Assembly: GCA_947581825.1 (NCBI GenBank) | Contig: CANPVP010000004.1 | Coordinates: 143,000 to 206,999 of the forward strand | Origin: an uncultured Clostridia bacterium | Lineage (GTDB): Bacteria; Bacillota; Clostridia; TANB77; CAG-508 | Reading direction: 5' to 3' | DNA: 64,000 nucleotides | Part shown: positions 16,864 through 26,722 of the stretch, in pieces | Numbering within the stretch: the first letter of the stretch is position 1 | Layout of the letters: each line of letters starts with the position of its first letter | Notes under the pieces: generated by a model | The model's database searches: none | What the model was told of the DNA's origin: nothing | Seen by the model: the letters and a program-made list of their open reading frames with translations, nothing else | Program-made: the position numbers and the translations under genes

Positions 16864-19332
16864 TTACTTTTTCTTTTTTATAACAACCTTATCATCTTCC
16901 ACAGTTGCTATTGCAGTATCTTTTGTTTTTACAATTCCATCTAAAATTGCCTCTGCTATTCTATCTTCCAACTTATTTTGTATTGTTCTTCTAAGCGGTC
17001 TTGCTCCATATGCTTTATCTATTCCCTCTTTTATAATTAACTCTTTAACAGTATCATCAATTTCAATAATAATATCTTTTTCCTTTAATCTATTTTTTAC
17101 TTCTTCTAACATTATATCAATAATTGATTTTATTTCTTCATCTCCTAGTTTGTGGAATACTATAATTTCATCAATACGATTTAAAAATTCTGGTCTGAAT
17201 GATCTTTTTAATTCTGCCATAACTTCTTTTTTCGTATCTTCATATTCTTTCTTAATATCTTTTTCACTATCTTCAGACTTACTATTGAAACCTAAAGTTT
17301 TCTTATCCGTTATTACTCTTGCTCCTACATTTGATGTCATTATTATAACTGTATCTTTGAAATTTACCACTCTACCTTGTGAATCTGTTAATCTTCCATC
17401 ATCTAATATTTGAAGTAATATATTCATTACATCTGGATGAGCTTTTTCTATTTCATCAAATAATATTACTGAATATGGTTTTCTTCTTACTTTTTCAGTT
17501 AATTGACCTCCTTCATCAAATCCTACATATCCAGGAGGTGATCCTATTAATTTTGATGTTGAATGTGATTCCATAAACTCAGACATATCTACTCTTATAA
17601 TTGCATTTTCATCTCCAAATAAAACTTCTGCTAATGCTTTTGATAACTCTGTTTTACCAACACCTGTTGGGCCTAAGAATATGAATGAACCTACTGGTCT
17701 TTTAGGATCTTTTAATCCTACTCTTCCTCTTCTTATTGCCTTTGCCACAGCATCTACTGCTTCATTTTGTCCTATTACTCTTTTATGAAGAGCTTTTTCT
17801 AGATTTTTAAGTTTCTCATTCTCATTCTCGCTAATTTTATTAACTGGTATACCAGTCCAAGAAGCAATTACTTCTGCAATTTCTTCCTCAGTAATTATAG
17901 ATACTGTTTTTGTGTTTTTATCTTTCCATTTAGTTTTTGACTTTTCTAGCTTTTCTTTTTGTTTATGTTCTTTATCTCTTAATTTTGCTGCTTTTTCAAA
18001 ATCTTGAACTTTAATTGCCTCTTCTTTTTCCTTTTCTATTTTCTCTATGCTTTCTTCTAATACCTTAATTTCATCTGGCTCTGTATATGTTTTCATTCTT
18101 ACTCTTGATGCCGCTTCATCAATTAAATCTACTGCTTTATCTGGTAAAAATCTATCATTTATATATCTAACAGAAAAGTTTACTGCACTAGATATAGCTT
18201 CATCAGTTATCTTTACATTATGATGTGCTTCATATTTATCTCTTAAACCTTTTAATATACTAATTGTATCCTCTACTGTAGGTTCAGTAACTGTAATTGG
18301 ACTAAATCTTCTTTCCAAAGCAGCATCTTTTTCAATGTATTTTCTATATTCATTAAGCGTTGTTGCTCCTATTAATTGTATCTCTCCTCTTGCTAATAAT
18401 GGTTTTAAAATATTAGCTGCATCTATTGCTCCTTCTGCTGATCCGGCTCCCACTATTGTATGAATTTCATCTATAAATAATATTACATCTCCTGCCTTTT
18501 TTACTTCATTTAAAGCTTTCTTGATACGTTCCTCAAAATCGCCTCTATATTTTGCCCCAGCTACCATTCCTGATATATCTACACTTACTAATCTTTTATC
18601 TTTTAGCATTTCTGGAACATCACCTGAAACAATCTTTTCTGCAATTCCTTCTGCTATTGCAGTTTTACCAACACCTGGTTCTCCAATTAAACATGGATTA
18701 TTTTTTGTTCTTCTTGAAAGTATTTGTATTACTCTTTCTATTTCACTTTTTCTTCCTATAATTGGATCCAACTTGCCTTCTTCTGCTTGTTTAGTTAAAT
18801 CAGAACCAAATTGGTTTAATGTTGGAGTCATATTAAAACTATTTTTTGTATTCTTTGATTTATTTCCACCATTGTTGTTTATATTCTGCATATCATCATC
18901 TTCATTTACTACTTTATAAATTTCATTGTATAACTTTTGTGGATTAACATCTAAATCTAATAAAATTCTAACTGCCACACTATCTGCTTCTCTCATTATG
19001 CCTATTAAAATATGCTCTGTTCCTATATAATCAGAACCTACTTTTCTAGCTTCTCTGAAAGCATTTTCTATTACTCTTTTAGTTCTTGGAGTAAAGCCTA
19101 TAGTTTTTGAACTCTCAGTTGTTGATTTTCCAATTAATTCTTCTATTTCTTCTAAAACATCTTCTTTAGTTACATTTTGATTTTCTAATACTTTTCCAGC
19201 TACGCCTTCCTGTTCATCAACTAAGCCATACAAAAGATGTTCTGTTCCTATATAATCATGTCCTAATTCTATTGCTATTTCATTTGCAGATTCCATTGCA
19301 TCCTTTGCACTGTTAGTAAATTTATACGTCAT
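16864..19332 (-). CDS. clpC: ATP-dependent Clp protease ATPase subunit ClpC
   Basis: About 822 residues: Clp N-domain repeats (residues 1-145, [10 protein letters not shown] and [10 protein letters not shown]), first AAA module ([23 protein letters not shown]), UVR-containing middle domain ([20 protein letters not shown]), second AAA module ([28 protein letters not shown]) and C-terminal D2-small domain. With McsB it unfolds phospho-arginine tagged proteins for ClpP. Start: ATG at 19332; a GTG nine bases upstream is possible. Last gene of ctsR-mcsA-mcsB-clpC. Confidence 0.96.
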   Translation of the reverse strand: MTYKFTNSAKDAMESANEIAIELGHDYIGTEHLLYGLVDEQEGVAGKVLENQNVTKEDVLEEIEELIGKSTTESSKTIGFTPRTKRVIENAFREARKVGSDYIGTEHILIGIMREADSVAVRILLDLDVNPQKLYNEIYKVVNEDDDMQNINNNGGNKSKNTKNSFNMTPTLNQFGSDLTKQAEEGKLDPIIGRKSEIERVIQILSRRTKNNPCLIGEPGVGKTAIAEGIAEKIVSGDVPEMLKDKRLVSVDISGMVAGAKYRGDFEERIKKALNEVKKAGDVILFIDEIHTIVGAGSAEGAIDAANILKPLLARGEIQLIGATTLNEYRKYIEKDAALERRFSPITVTEPTVEDTISILKGLRDKYEAHHNVKITDEAISSAVNFSVRYINDRFLPDKAVDLIDEAASRVRMKTYTEPDEIKVLEESIEKIEKEKEEAIKVQDFEKAAKLRDKEHKQKEKLEKSKTKWKDKNTKTVSIITEEEIAEVIASWTGIPVNKISENENEKLKNLEKALHKRVIGQNEAVDAVAKAIRRGRVGLKDPKRPVGSFIFLGPTGVGKTELSKALAEVLFGDENAIIRVDMSEFMESHSTSKLIGSPPGYVGFDEGGQLTEKVRRKPYSVILFDEIEKAHPDVMNILLQILDDGRLTDSQGRVVNFKDTVIIMTSNVGARVITDKKTLGFNSKSEDSEKDIKKEYEDTKKEVMAELKRSFRPEFLNRIDEIIVFHKLGDEEIKSIIDIMLEEVKNRLKEKDIIIEIDDTVKELIIKEGIDKAYGARPLRRTIQNKLEDRIAEAILDGIVKTKDTAIATVEDDKVVIKKKK

Positions 19333-19364
19333 ATTCCTCACCTACCCTTTCAAAATATCTTTTA

Positions 19365-20381
19365 CTATTCATTTATAATTTTCTTTATCAACTCTGCTCT
19401 TTCTATATCTCTTTCATATGCATCTAAAGTTTTTCCTAAATATCTTTGTAAATTTGCTGGTTTTCCATACAACTCTAGTTTCATAATTTTACTATCTGTA
19501 AGTTCTTTTATAATACCTAAATCTGTTCCTAATTTAACTTCTGATAATTTATCATTTAATTCATTCCATGTTATTTTTTTGCAATTACTTAGTATTCCGA
19601 AATTTCTATAAACTCTATCTTCTAGTTCAATTTCATTTTTAGTAAGAAGTTTTCTTGCAATTCTTTCTTGCTCAATAATTTTTTCTGTAACTATTTTTAT
19701 ATTTTTTGCTATTTCTTTTTCTGAAATACCTAGTGTTTGTTTATTTGAAATTTGATATATATTTCCTTGTGAATTAGAGCCTTCTCCATAAACTCCTCTT
19801 ATATTTGTTCCAAATCCTTGAACAGCTTGTAATACTTTACCTATATTTCCTGTTAATGATAAGCCTGGTAAAGAAACCATAACTGAAACTCTCATTCCAG
19901 TACCAGCATTAGTAGGACAACTTGTTAAATATCCATACTTTTCACTAAATGCATATTGTAACTTTTCTCCTATTTTTTCTTCTATCTCAATTGCCAAATT
20001 ACATGTATTTTCGATCTCTAAACCTGCTGAAAATACTTGTATTCTAAAATGATCTTCTTCATTAATCATTATACAAATATTTTCATCATCATTAATCAAA
20101 ATACTTCCTTCATTATTTTCATTTAAAGCAAATTCAGGACTGATTAAATGTTTTTCTACTAATGTCATTTTAGTAATATCATCTATATCTTTTAATTTAA
20201 ATAATCTAAGCCCATATCCTAATGATGGCAATATTTCTTCTACATCTTTTACTAAATCCTCTCTTTGTTTTTTATTGCATCTTAATGAAAATGGATATTT
20301 TTCTAAATTTCTACCAAATCTAACTCTTGTACTTATTACTACATCTGAATCTTTTCCACTTTGCAAATACCAATTACTCAT
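19365..20381 (-). CDS. mcsB: Protein arginine kinase McsB
   Basis: 338 residues related to the catalytic domain of phosphagen kinases: STRVRFGRNLEKYPF (nucleotide-binding Arg motif), NEEDHFRIQVFSAGL (the catalytic-loop Glu region), LTSCPTNAGTGMRVSVMVSLPG, and a C-terminal RGVYGEGSNSQGNIYQISNKQTLG. Phosphorylates arginines to mark proteins for ClpCP and inactivates CtsR when activated by McsA. Its gene sits between mcsA and clpC; ribosome site GAAAGGA. Confidence 0.95.
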   Translation of the reverse strand: MSNWYLQSGKDSDVVISTRVRFGRNLEKYPFSLRCNKKQREDLVKDVEEILPSLGYGLRLFKLKDIDDITKMTLVEKHLISPEFALNENNEGSILINDDENICIMINEEDHFRIQVFSAGLEIENTCNLAIEIEEKIGEKLQYAFSEKYGYLTSCPTNAGTGMRVSVMVSLPGLSLTGNIGKVLQAVQGFGTNIRGVYGEGSNSQGNIYQISNKQTLGISEKEIAKNIKIVTEKIIEQERIARKLLTKNEIELEDRVYRNFGILSNCKKITWNELNDKLSEVKLGTDLGIIKELTDSKIMKLELYGKPANLQRYLGKTLDAYERDIERAELIKKIINE

Positions 20382-20415
20382 TTTTCACATCATTCCTTTC
20401 TCAGTTATAAATCTG

Positions 20416-20464
20416 GTTTGAAAAGAACTAAATTTCTATTGCAAAATTGTAATTATTTTTCAAC
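20416..20464. repeat. Short derivative of repeat family B
   Basis: Retains only the ends of the 122-bp family: GTTTGAAAAGAACTAAATTT on the left and AATTGTAATTATTTTTCAAC on the right. It lies between mcsA and mcsB inside the operon. Confidence 0.6.
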
Positions 20465-20469
20465 CCTTA

Positions 20470-21030
20470 TTAAATATCTTTTTCTAATTCTTTAATTTCA
20501 TCTCTTAATTTAGCTGCATCTTCATATTTTTCTTCTCTAATAGCTTCTTTCAATTTTGCTTTTAAGTCTTTCAATTTTTCATGTTTGCTACTCTTTTTTT
20601 CTTCTTCATTATTATTAGATTCTGTATTACTTGTATCTGATATTTCTAGTTTTTTTGCTCTTCTTCCTATATGCTTTTTTGCCCCATGTATTTGCTTCAT
20701 AACTTCATCTAATTTACTTTCAAATGTAGAATAACAATTACTGCATCCAAATTTTCCTTTGTTTAAGAACTCGTCAAAAGTCATACCGCAATTTAAACAT
20801 TTCATTTCATTTTTATTTGTAAAAGGATTTAAGAATAAATTATCATCATCATTCCAAAAATCTCCTAAAAAGCTTGAAAAATCAATTGGCATGTTAAAAT
20901 CAAAATTCCAATCATCAAGTCCTAATTTTTTTGCACATTCATCACAAAGTATAAGTTCTTGTTTTTCTCCATTTACTATTTTTGTATACCTAAAATTAGC
21001 TTCATTTTTTCCACAATTTTTACACTTCAT
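20470..21030 (-). CDS. mcsA: McsA, zinc-finger activator of McsB
   Basis: 186 residues with four CXXC pairs: CKNC at the N-terminus, CDEC, CLNC and CSNC, followed by a charged linker and a C-terminal UVR motif (LKAKLKEAIREEKYEDAAKLRDEIKELEK). This is the McsA layout. It activates the arginine kinase McsB and modulates CtsR. Ribosome site AAAGGATG. 17 nt downstream of ctsR. Confidence 0.95.
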   Translation of the reverse strand: MKCKNCGKNEANFRYTKIVNGEKQELILCDECAKKLGLDDWNFDFNMPIDFSSFLGDFWNDDDNLFLNPFTNKNEMKCLNCGMTFDEFLNKGKFGCSNCYSTFESKLDEVMKQIHGAKKHIGRRAKKLEISDTSNTESNNNEEEKKSSKHEKLKDLKAKLKEAIREEKYEDAAKLRDEIKELEKDI

Positions 21031-21046
21031 AAAATCACATCCTTTT

Positions 21047-21496
21047 CTAATCTATTAAATTAAGCAACATATTCTTAAATATATTTGCTCTTATATAGTC
21101 TTTATATTCTTTAGGTAAATTTAAAACATTATCACTTGTAGCTACTTTCAGTAGTTTTGCCTCTCTTGGAGTAACCATGTTGTATGATAAGAAATTACTG
21201 ATATAAATGTCTACTTCATTTCCTGTTAAAGTATCTGTCATGTTATTTATTATATGCATCATATAGTTATCTTTATTTATATCAACTTTTTTTATCCTTA
21301 TATGACCACCACCGCCACGTCTACTTTCTACATAATATCCTTGCGATGGTCTAAATCTTGTTGATATAACATAATTTATCTGCGAAGGTACACAATTAAA
21401 ATGCTCTGCCAACTCATTTCTTTGTATTTCTATATATTCTTCTTCAGCTTTTAATAAGTCTTTTATAAATTCTTCTATTTCATCTGATATTCTCAT
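21047..21496 (-). CDS. ctsR: Class III heat-shock repressor CtsR
   Basis: About 149 residues: N-terminal winged helix (ISDEIEEFIKDLLK, NELAEHFNCVPSQINYVISTRF), the glycine-rich heat-sensing wing (ESRRGGGGHIRIKK) that is the known thermosensor, and a C-terminal domain containing the region modified by McsB. Start ATG at 21496 after GGGTGGAA; the longer frame to 21562 starts within its own operator. First gene of ctsR-mcsA-mcsB-clpC and very likely autoregulated. Confidence 0.95.
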   Translation of the reverse strand: MRISDEIEEFIKDLLKAEEEYIEIQRNELAEHFNCVPSQINYVISTRFRPSQGYYVESRRGGGGHIRIKKVDINKDNYMMHIINNMTDTLTGNEVDIYISNFLSYNMVTPREAKLLKVATSDNVLNLPKEYKDYIRANIFKNMLLNLID

Positions 21497-21533
21497 ATTT
21501 CCACCCTTACTTAAATGTATTTTTTGATGTTTG

Positions 21534-21595
21534 TTTGACTTTGACTTTCTTTGACCTTTCATGAATATTATACACCCTTTTCTAAAAAAATCAAT
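21534..21595 (-). promoter_or_regulatory. Promoter and CtsR operator of the clpC operon
   Basis: Minus strand: TTGATT, 16-nt spacer, TATAAT (21567-21572), then GGTCAAA, GAA, AGTCAAA and an extra overlapping GTCAAA (21534-21556). This fits the CtsR heptad direct repeat (GGTCAAA, three bases, AGTCAAA), with a third heptad in tandem. Confidence 0.9.
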
Positions 21596-21597
21596 AC

Positions 21598-21750
21598 CTA
21601 TTTATTATTTTTTTTATTTTTATCTGTCATATTCTCCAAATTTCTTACTGTTTTCTTCTGTTCATCTGGTGTTATCCAAGTAAAATATGATGGAATAAAT
21701 TCCCCATATTTTGTTGCATCTTCCTTTTCTCTTTTATCTTTTTTATCCAT
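21598..21750 (-). CDS. Hypothetical 50-residue charged protein
   Basis: A short open frame with a strong AGGAGG site 5 nt before ATG. The peptide is hydrophilic: it begins MDKKDKREKEDATKYGEFIP, has a central aromatic patch (SYFTWITPDEQ) and a Lys/Asn-rich end. I know no family. The ribosome site and its isolation between a terminator (21807-21834) and the ctsR promoter argue that it is expressed; no function can be proposed. Confidence 0.55.
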   Translation of the reverse strand: MDKKDKREKEDATKYGEFIPSYFTWITPDEQKKTVRNLENMTDKNKKNNK

Positions 21751-21806
21751 AAAAACCTCCTATAATTTTACTATGATTATTATGGCTATAAAAAAAGGTT
21801 TTATTC

Positions 21807-21834
21807 AAAAAAAGGGTAATCTATTGATTACCCT
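21807..21834 (-). terminator. Terminator downstream of the ABC permease gene
   Basis: Minus strand GGGTAATC, loop AATA, GATTACCC, then seven T residues; 13 nt after the permease stop codon. Confidence 0.85.
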
Positions 21835-21846
21835 CTGCATTTTATT

Positions 21847-23097
21847 TTAATTATTCTCTTTTCTTTTTATCAAATTAAAGATATCTTTAACACTCATCTT
21901 TGATCCATAATTTAAAATTGCTGAAGAATATACTTTTATTGATATTTTTGCAATTAAAGCTATAGTTATTACAGAAACTAATATTGAAATTGCAATCACA
22001 CTAAATTTGGCAGTTCCTAATAGCATACTAAATGGTACACTAAATGGTGCTGATAGTGGAAGAATATTGGCAAAAGTATTCATTTCACTAGCAGGATTCA
22101 TCATTGCAAAGTATGCTATATAAAAACCAAATACTGCTAGAATTGATGCTGGTGCACTTGCTGATTGTACATCTTCTGGTCTTGCTATTGCTGAACCAGT
22201 TAGTGCAAATATAAATGCAAAGATAAAGTATCCAATTAGGAAGTATAGTAATGTAATTAATCCTAAACCAATATTTACATTTGATAAATCAATTAGATTA
22301 TTTAAAACTTCTTTATCCATAAATAAGTTTGCAGAAACTATTCCAGTTACAATAATTAGTATTAATTGTATTAGTCCTACAATACCTATTCCTATTGTTT
22401 TTCCCATTATTATAGTACTTGGAGATGTAGATGTTACTAGTGTTTCCATTATTTTTGATGTTTTTTCTGTAGTCACTGAAGTTGCTACTTTGTTTGCACA
22501 GAAGAATATTGCATAAAATAATATAATTGATAATATCATTACTAACCCAATCTGACCACTTGCAGAATTTTCATTTGTTTCTTTAAAAGAAAATTCAAAT
22601 TGTGGATTAATTGATGCAAGCTCTTCTTCACTTAAATTTAATTTCATTATTTGCATATTTTTATATGCCTCTGTTAACATTTGTATTACATCTTCTGGTA
22701 TTTCTGCCATTCCTACAAATGTATTTAAACTTTCTACTGTATATTCCAAATTTATATTATTCTTATTTTTTGTAATTTTTATACAAGAATCAATCTCTTC
22801 ATTTTCTATTTTTTCTTTAATTTGTTCATCAGAATAATTTTCATTTTTTACTTCAAACTTATACCATTCATCTGAAGCTTCTAAGGCTTTTAAATTTCCT
22901 TCAAAAATATTATCAGAATCAATTATCAGCATTTTTTCTGTTCCAAAATCTTCTCCATCAGAAAATTTATTTAAAATGTTTGGAACATTAAAAGCCAGTA
23001 CGATTAACACTAAAATTATTATTGTTGAAATTATAAAAGACTTTTTTGTTATCATTTCTTTGATTGAAAATTTCATTACTGTTATAAAATCTCTCAT
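21847..23097 (-). CDS. ABC-2 type permease (NatB-like exporter subunit)
   Basis: 416 residues: one N-terminal transmembrane helix, a large extracytoplasmic domain (about residues 40-175), then five to six further helices, with the phrase KTSKIMETLVTSTSPSTIIMGKTIG typical of the NatB/ABC-2 permease family. Pairs with the ATPase gene directly upstream. NatAB of Bacillus exports Na+; substrate here cannot be determined. Ribosome site AGGAG. Confidence 0.85.
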   Translation of the reverse strand: MRDFITVMKFSIKEMITKKSFIISTIIILVLIVLAFNVPNILNKFSDGEDFGTEKMLIIDSDNIFEGNLKALEASDEWYKFEVKNENYSDEQIKEKIENEEIDSCIKITKNKNNINLEYTVESLNTFVGMAEIPEDVIQMLTEAYKNMQIMKLNLSEEELASINPQFEFSFKETNENSASGQIGLVMILSIILFYAIFFCANKVATSVTTEKTSKIMETLVTSTSPSTIIMGKTIGIGIVGLIQLILIIVTGIVSANLFMDKEVLNNLIDLSNVNIGLGLITLLYFLIGYFIFAFIFALTGSAIARPEDVQSASAPASILAVFGFYIAYFAMMNPASEMNTFANILPLSAPFSVPFSMLLGTAKFSVIAISILVSVITIALIAKISIKVYSSAILNYGSKMSVKDIFNLIKRKENN

Positions 23098-23215
23098 TTT
23101 TAATCTCTCCTAAAATTAATTTATTATTAACAAGTATTTATTTATATGTTATTTTTTCTTATACTCTGTCCTAATAATTATATTATGCAGATTTTTTCTT
23201 ATTTCAAAAACGTAA

Positions 23216-23337
23216 GTTTGAAAAAGAATTAGTATATTGCTAGGCACATGAGTTTGAAATCAATGAGGCGTACTGGTGTACGTTGATTTGATTTCAAATG
23301 AAATGTAACGACGCAAGATGCTGATTATTTTTCAAAC
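23216..23337. repeat. Repeat family B, copy 1 (122 bp inverted-repeat element)
   Basis: Begins GTTTGAAAAAGAATTAGTAT and ends with GATTATTTTTCAAAC; interior hairpins TTTGAAATC with GATTTCAAA and GCGTAC with GTACG. About 93% identical to 39122-39243; the helix ACAT/ATGT here is AGAC/GTCT there (compensatory change). It starts directly after the ATPase gene stop codon. Confidence 0.8.
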
Positions 23338-24231
23338 CTATGCCTCTCCAACTTTTTCAATGAATATTTCATGCAAACTTGGCTTCTTAACTTCAAATTT
23401 AATAACCTTTACACCTTTTACTGCTAACTCTTTATATAATCTATCTGGCTCATCTTCACTTTTTATTAAAATCTCATATTTATTGTCTACATTACTCTTT
23501 ATCTTAAGTCCTAGATTTTCAACTATTTTCGTTATATCTTCTTTTGTTATAACTTCCATGTTGTTAGATGGATATGAATTCTTTATCTCTTTTAAATTTC
23601 CTTTTAATACTGTCTTCCCTTTATTCAATATTAATACATCTGTACAAAATTCTTCTATTGATACCATTTGATGACTAGACATTACAATGTATTTGCCTTT
23701 TTCTATCAATTCTAAAATTATATTTTTTAACATTTCTGTATTTACAGGATCTAATCCGCTAAATGGTTCATCTAGAATTATCAAATCAGGATTATGAATA
23801 ATTGCTGTTATAAATTGAATTTTTTGTTGATTTCCTTTAGATAATTTCTCTGCTACTTTAAATTTATATTCTTCTATGTTTAATTTTTTTAACCAATAGT
23901 CAATTGAAGTATCTGCATTTTTTTTACTCATTCCTTTTAGATTTGCAAAATACATTAATTGATCATATACTTTAGTTTTTGGATATACTCCTCTTTCCTC
24001 TGGTAAATATCCAAAATTAACATTTTTTCTTGTAACTTCTTTTCCATTCCAATCAATTTTGCCTTGATCTTTTTTTAAGATTCCTAGCATCATTCTAATA
24101 GTAGTAGTTTTTCCAGCACCATTTGTTCCTAGCAAGCCAAATACTCCTGGCTTATCTATTTCAAAAGATATAGAGTCTACAGCTACTTTATCTTCAAACT
24201 TCTTTGTGACATTCTCTACCTTTAGCCCCAT
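23338..24231 (-). CDS. ABC transporter ATP-binding protein (NatA-like)
   Basis: 297 residues: Walker A LLGTNGAGKTTT, Q-loop YLPEERGVYP, signature LSKGNQQKIQF, Walker B LIILDEPFSGLDP, H-loop SSHQM, plus a C-terminal extension. The EERGVYPK phrase is typical of NatA-type ATPases. Forms an exporter with the permease encoded downstream. The two genes are separated by a family B repeat. Ribosome site AAGGGGGA. Confidence 0.88.
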   Translation of the reverse strand: MGLKVENVTKKFEDKVAVDSISFEIDKPGVFGLLGTNGAGKTTTIRMMLGILKKDQGKIDWNGKEVTRKNVNFGYLPEERGVYPKTKVYDQLMYFANLKGMSKKNADTSIDYWLKKLNIEEYKFKVAEKLSKGNQQKIQFITAIIHNPDLIILDEPFSGLDPVNTEMLKNIILELIEKGKYIVMSSHQMVSIEEFCTDVLILNKGKTVLKGNLKEIKNSYPSNNMEVITKEDITKIVENLGLKIKSNVDNKYEILIKSEDEPDRLYKELAVKGVKVIKFEVKKPSLHEIFIEKVGEA

Positions 24232-24334
24232 TAACTTTTCCCCCTTGAATTATTTTATGTTGAAATATTATCATAATATTAAGCTACATGCAACAAAATT
24301 CCTACTCTACAAAATAAAAATATATAATTCATCC

Positions 24335-26707
24335 TTATTTTCTTAACTTAGCCTTGCATTTGCTTTCTACAGTACTAATAATTTTGTTGAAAATTTCTGT
24401 AACTTCTTCTTCCGTTAATGTTTTCTTCGCATCATTAAATGTTAAAGAATATGCTATTGATTTTTCATTTTCTCCTACATTTTCTCCAGTATAAACATCG
24501 AAAACTTCTATATTTGTAAGAAGTGAACCTCCAGATTTTTTTATAACCATTTCAATTTCTTTTGATTCTGTATTTTTGTCTACAACAAAAGCTACATCTT
24601 TTTTGATATTTGGGAATTTTGAAATTTCTTTATATTTCATCTTTCCTACTTTTTTGCTTAATAATTTATCTAGGTTGATTTCCATTACAAAAACTGCATC
24701 TTTAATTTCTTGTGGATGTAATTTTCCTATAATACCAACACTATCACCATTTACATTTATTTCTGCTACTTGTCCTGGATGGAATTCATTTGGAATTTCT
24801 TTTGGAACTATGAAACTATATCTATTTGCATAACCTAAGTAATCTAGTAATTCTTCTACTATTCCTTTAATTATGTAAAAATCAACATTTGCTTCATTTC
24901 CTACACCTAAATAATATTTACCTGTCATAAGAGCAGCTATTTTTTGATTTTCGCCATATTCCCCATTCTTTTTGAAGAATCCCTTTCCTATTTCAAATAA
25001 AGCTATATCTTTATTATAATGTGCTTTATTATATTCATACGTTTTAACTAGTGATGGTATTACACTATATCTTAAAGTATTACGATCTTCTGTAATTGGA
25101 TCTAGTAATTTAATTTCTTCAAAATTATCTGTAGTATATTTGTGAACTTCTTTATCATTAATTAAGATATATGTTAATGTTTCATTTAAACCAAGTTCCA
25201 TCATCTTGTGTCTGATAGATCTTATAGTGTTATCATAATTTGCCATTTTTTCTCCCATTACAGGAAGAGTTCCTTCTATGTTATCAACACCATATATTCT
25301 GCTAACTTCTTCTATTAAATCTTCTTTTATTGATATATCACGTCTTCTGCTTGGTACATTTACTATTGCTTCTGTCTCATTTGCTTCATATGTAAAGCCA
25401 AGTCTTCTAAACACATTTAATATTTCATCTTTTGAAATATTTGAACCTAATACATCATTTATATTTTGATATTTTATTGTAATCTTTTTATCCTCTTCTT
25501 TTATTTCATCATGTTTACATATACCTTTTAATACAGTTCCATTTGCATATTGTTCCAACAACTTACATGCTCTTTCCATTGCCATATATGTACGTTTTGG
25601 ATCTAATCCTTTTTCAAATCTATTGCTTGCTTCACTTCTAACTATTTTCTTTGATGTTTTTCTAACCTTAACTCCATCAAATATGGCTGCTTCAATTATT
25701 ACATTTTTAGTAGTTGCTGTAACTTCTGTATCTAGTCCTCCCATCACTCCTGCTAAACCTACAGATTTTTCTTTATCCGCAATAACAATATCATTCTCAT
25801 CTAGTACTCTTTCTATATTATCTAAAGTTGTTAATTTTTCTCCATTCTCTGCCATTCTAACAACTAATGTATCCCCTAAATTATCTGCATCATAGAAATG
25901 CAAAGGTTGCCCAAGCTCTAACATTACATAGTTACTAATATCAACAACATTATTAATAGGTCTTATTCCACATGCCATTAATCTATTTTTAATAAAATCA
26001 GGACTTTCTTTAATTTCAACATTTTCCACTTTTCTTGCTAAAAACAATTTACAATTTTCTGTTTTTATATCAATTTTAAATTGACTATTTACATCTTCTC
26101 CAGATTCTTTGTGTGATAAATCCACATCTTTTACAGGCTTATCATAAATTGCTCCTAATTCATATGCCATTCCTAACATGCTTAATAAATCTCCTCTATT
26201 AGCTGTTAGATCAAAATCTACAATCTCATCATCCCATCCTAAATATTTAATTGGATTTTCTCCTACTACAGCATCTTCCCCTAATTCTGCTATTCCTTCT
26301 TTATCCTCTGGTTTCAAAAATTTATTATCTAATCCAAGTTCTGCTATAGAACACATCATTCCATTTGACTCTTGACCACGAATAGAACCCTTCTTTATTT
26401 CTCCACCAGGAAGCATAGCTCCTGCTAGTGCAACTATTACTTTAATTCCTTTTCTTGCATTTGGTGCTCCACATACTATTTGTAAAACTTCATTTCCAAC
26501 ATTTACTTTACACACATGTAAATGATCTGAGTCAGGATGCTCTACACATTCTATTATTTCACCAATAACAAGATTTGTGCAATCAATGAATTTTTGTGCT
26601 ACATCATATTCATTTCCAACTCTTGTCATATCTTCACCTATAGTTTTGATATCTAGGTTTTCATCTAAATCTATATAATCTTTAACAAAATTTCTACTTA
26701 ATATCAT
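24335..26707 (-). CDS. pheT: Phenylalanyl-tRNA synthetase beta subunit
   Basis: 790 residues with the bacterial PheT domain series: N-terminal tRNA-binding (EMAP-like) domain with HPDADHL-like PDSDHLHVCKVN, B3/B4 editing domain, B5 domain, catalytic-like core, and C-terminal FDX-ACB domain (SKFPNIKKDVAFVV). Charges tRNA-Phe together with PheS. Follows pheS by 15 nt, ribosome site GGGAGG. Controlled by the T-box leader upstream of pheS. Confidence 0.97.
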   Translation of the reverse strand: MILSRNFVKDYIDLDENLDIKTIGEDMTRVGNEYDVAQKFIDCTNLVIGEIIECVEHPDSDHLHVCKVNVGNEVLQIVCGAPNARKGIKVIVALAGAMLPGGEIKKGSIRGQESNGMMCSIAELGLDNKFLKPEDKEGIAELGEDAVVGENPIKYLGWDDEIVDFDLTANRGDLLSMLGMAYELGAIYDKPVKDVDLSHKESGEDVNSQFKIDIKTENCKLFLARKVENVEIKESPDFIKNRLMACGIRPINNVVDISNYVMLELGQPLHFYDADNLGDTLVVRMAENGEKLTTLDNIERVLDENDIVIADKEKSVGLAGVMGGLDTEVTATTKNVIIEAAIFDGVKVRKTSKKIVRSEASNRFEKGLDPKRTYMAMERACKLLEQYANGTVLKGICKHDEIKEEDKKITIKYQNINDVLGSNISKDEILNVFRRLGFTYEANETEAIVNVPSRRRDISIKEDLIEEVSRIYGVDNIEGTLPVMGEKMANYDNTIRSIRHKMMELGLNETLTYILINDKEVHKYTTDNFEEIKLLDPITEDRNTLRYSVIPSLVKTYEYNKAHYNKDIALFEIGKGFFKKNGEYGENQKIAALMTGKYYLGVGNEANVDFYIIKGIVEELLDYLGYANRYSFIVPKEIPNEFHPGQVAEINVNGDSVGIIGKLHPQEIKDAVFVMEINLDKLLSKKVGKMKYKEISKFPNIKKDVAFVVDKNTESKEIEMVIKKSGGSLLTNIEVFDVYTGENVGENEKSIAYSLTFNDAKKTLTEEEVTEIFNKIISTVESKCKAKLRK

Positions 26708-26722
26708 GTTTTAAACCTCCCT

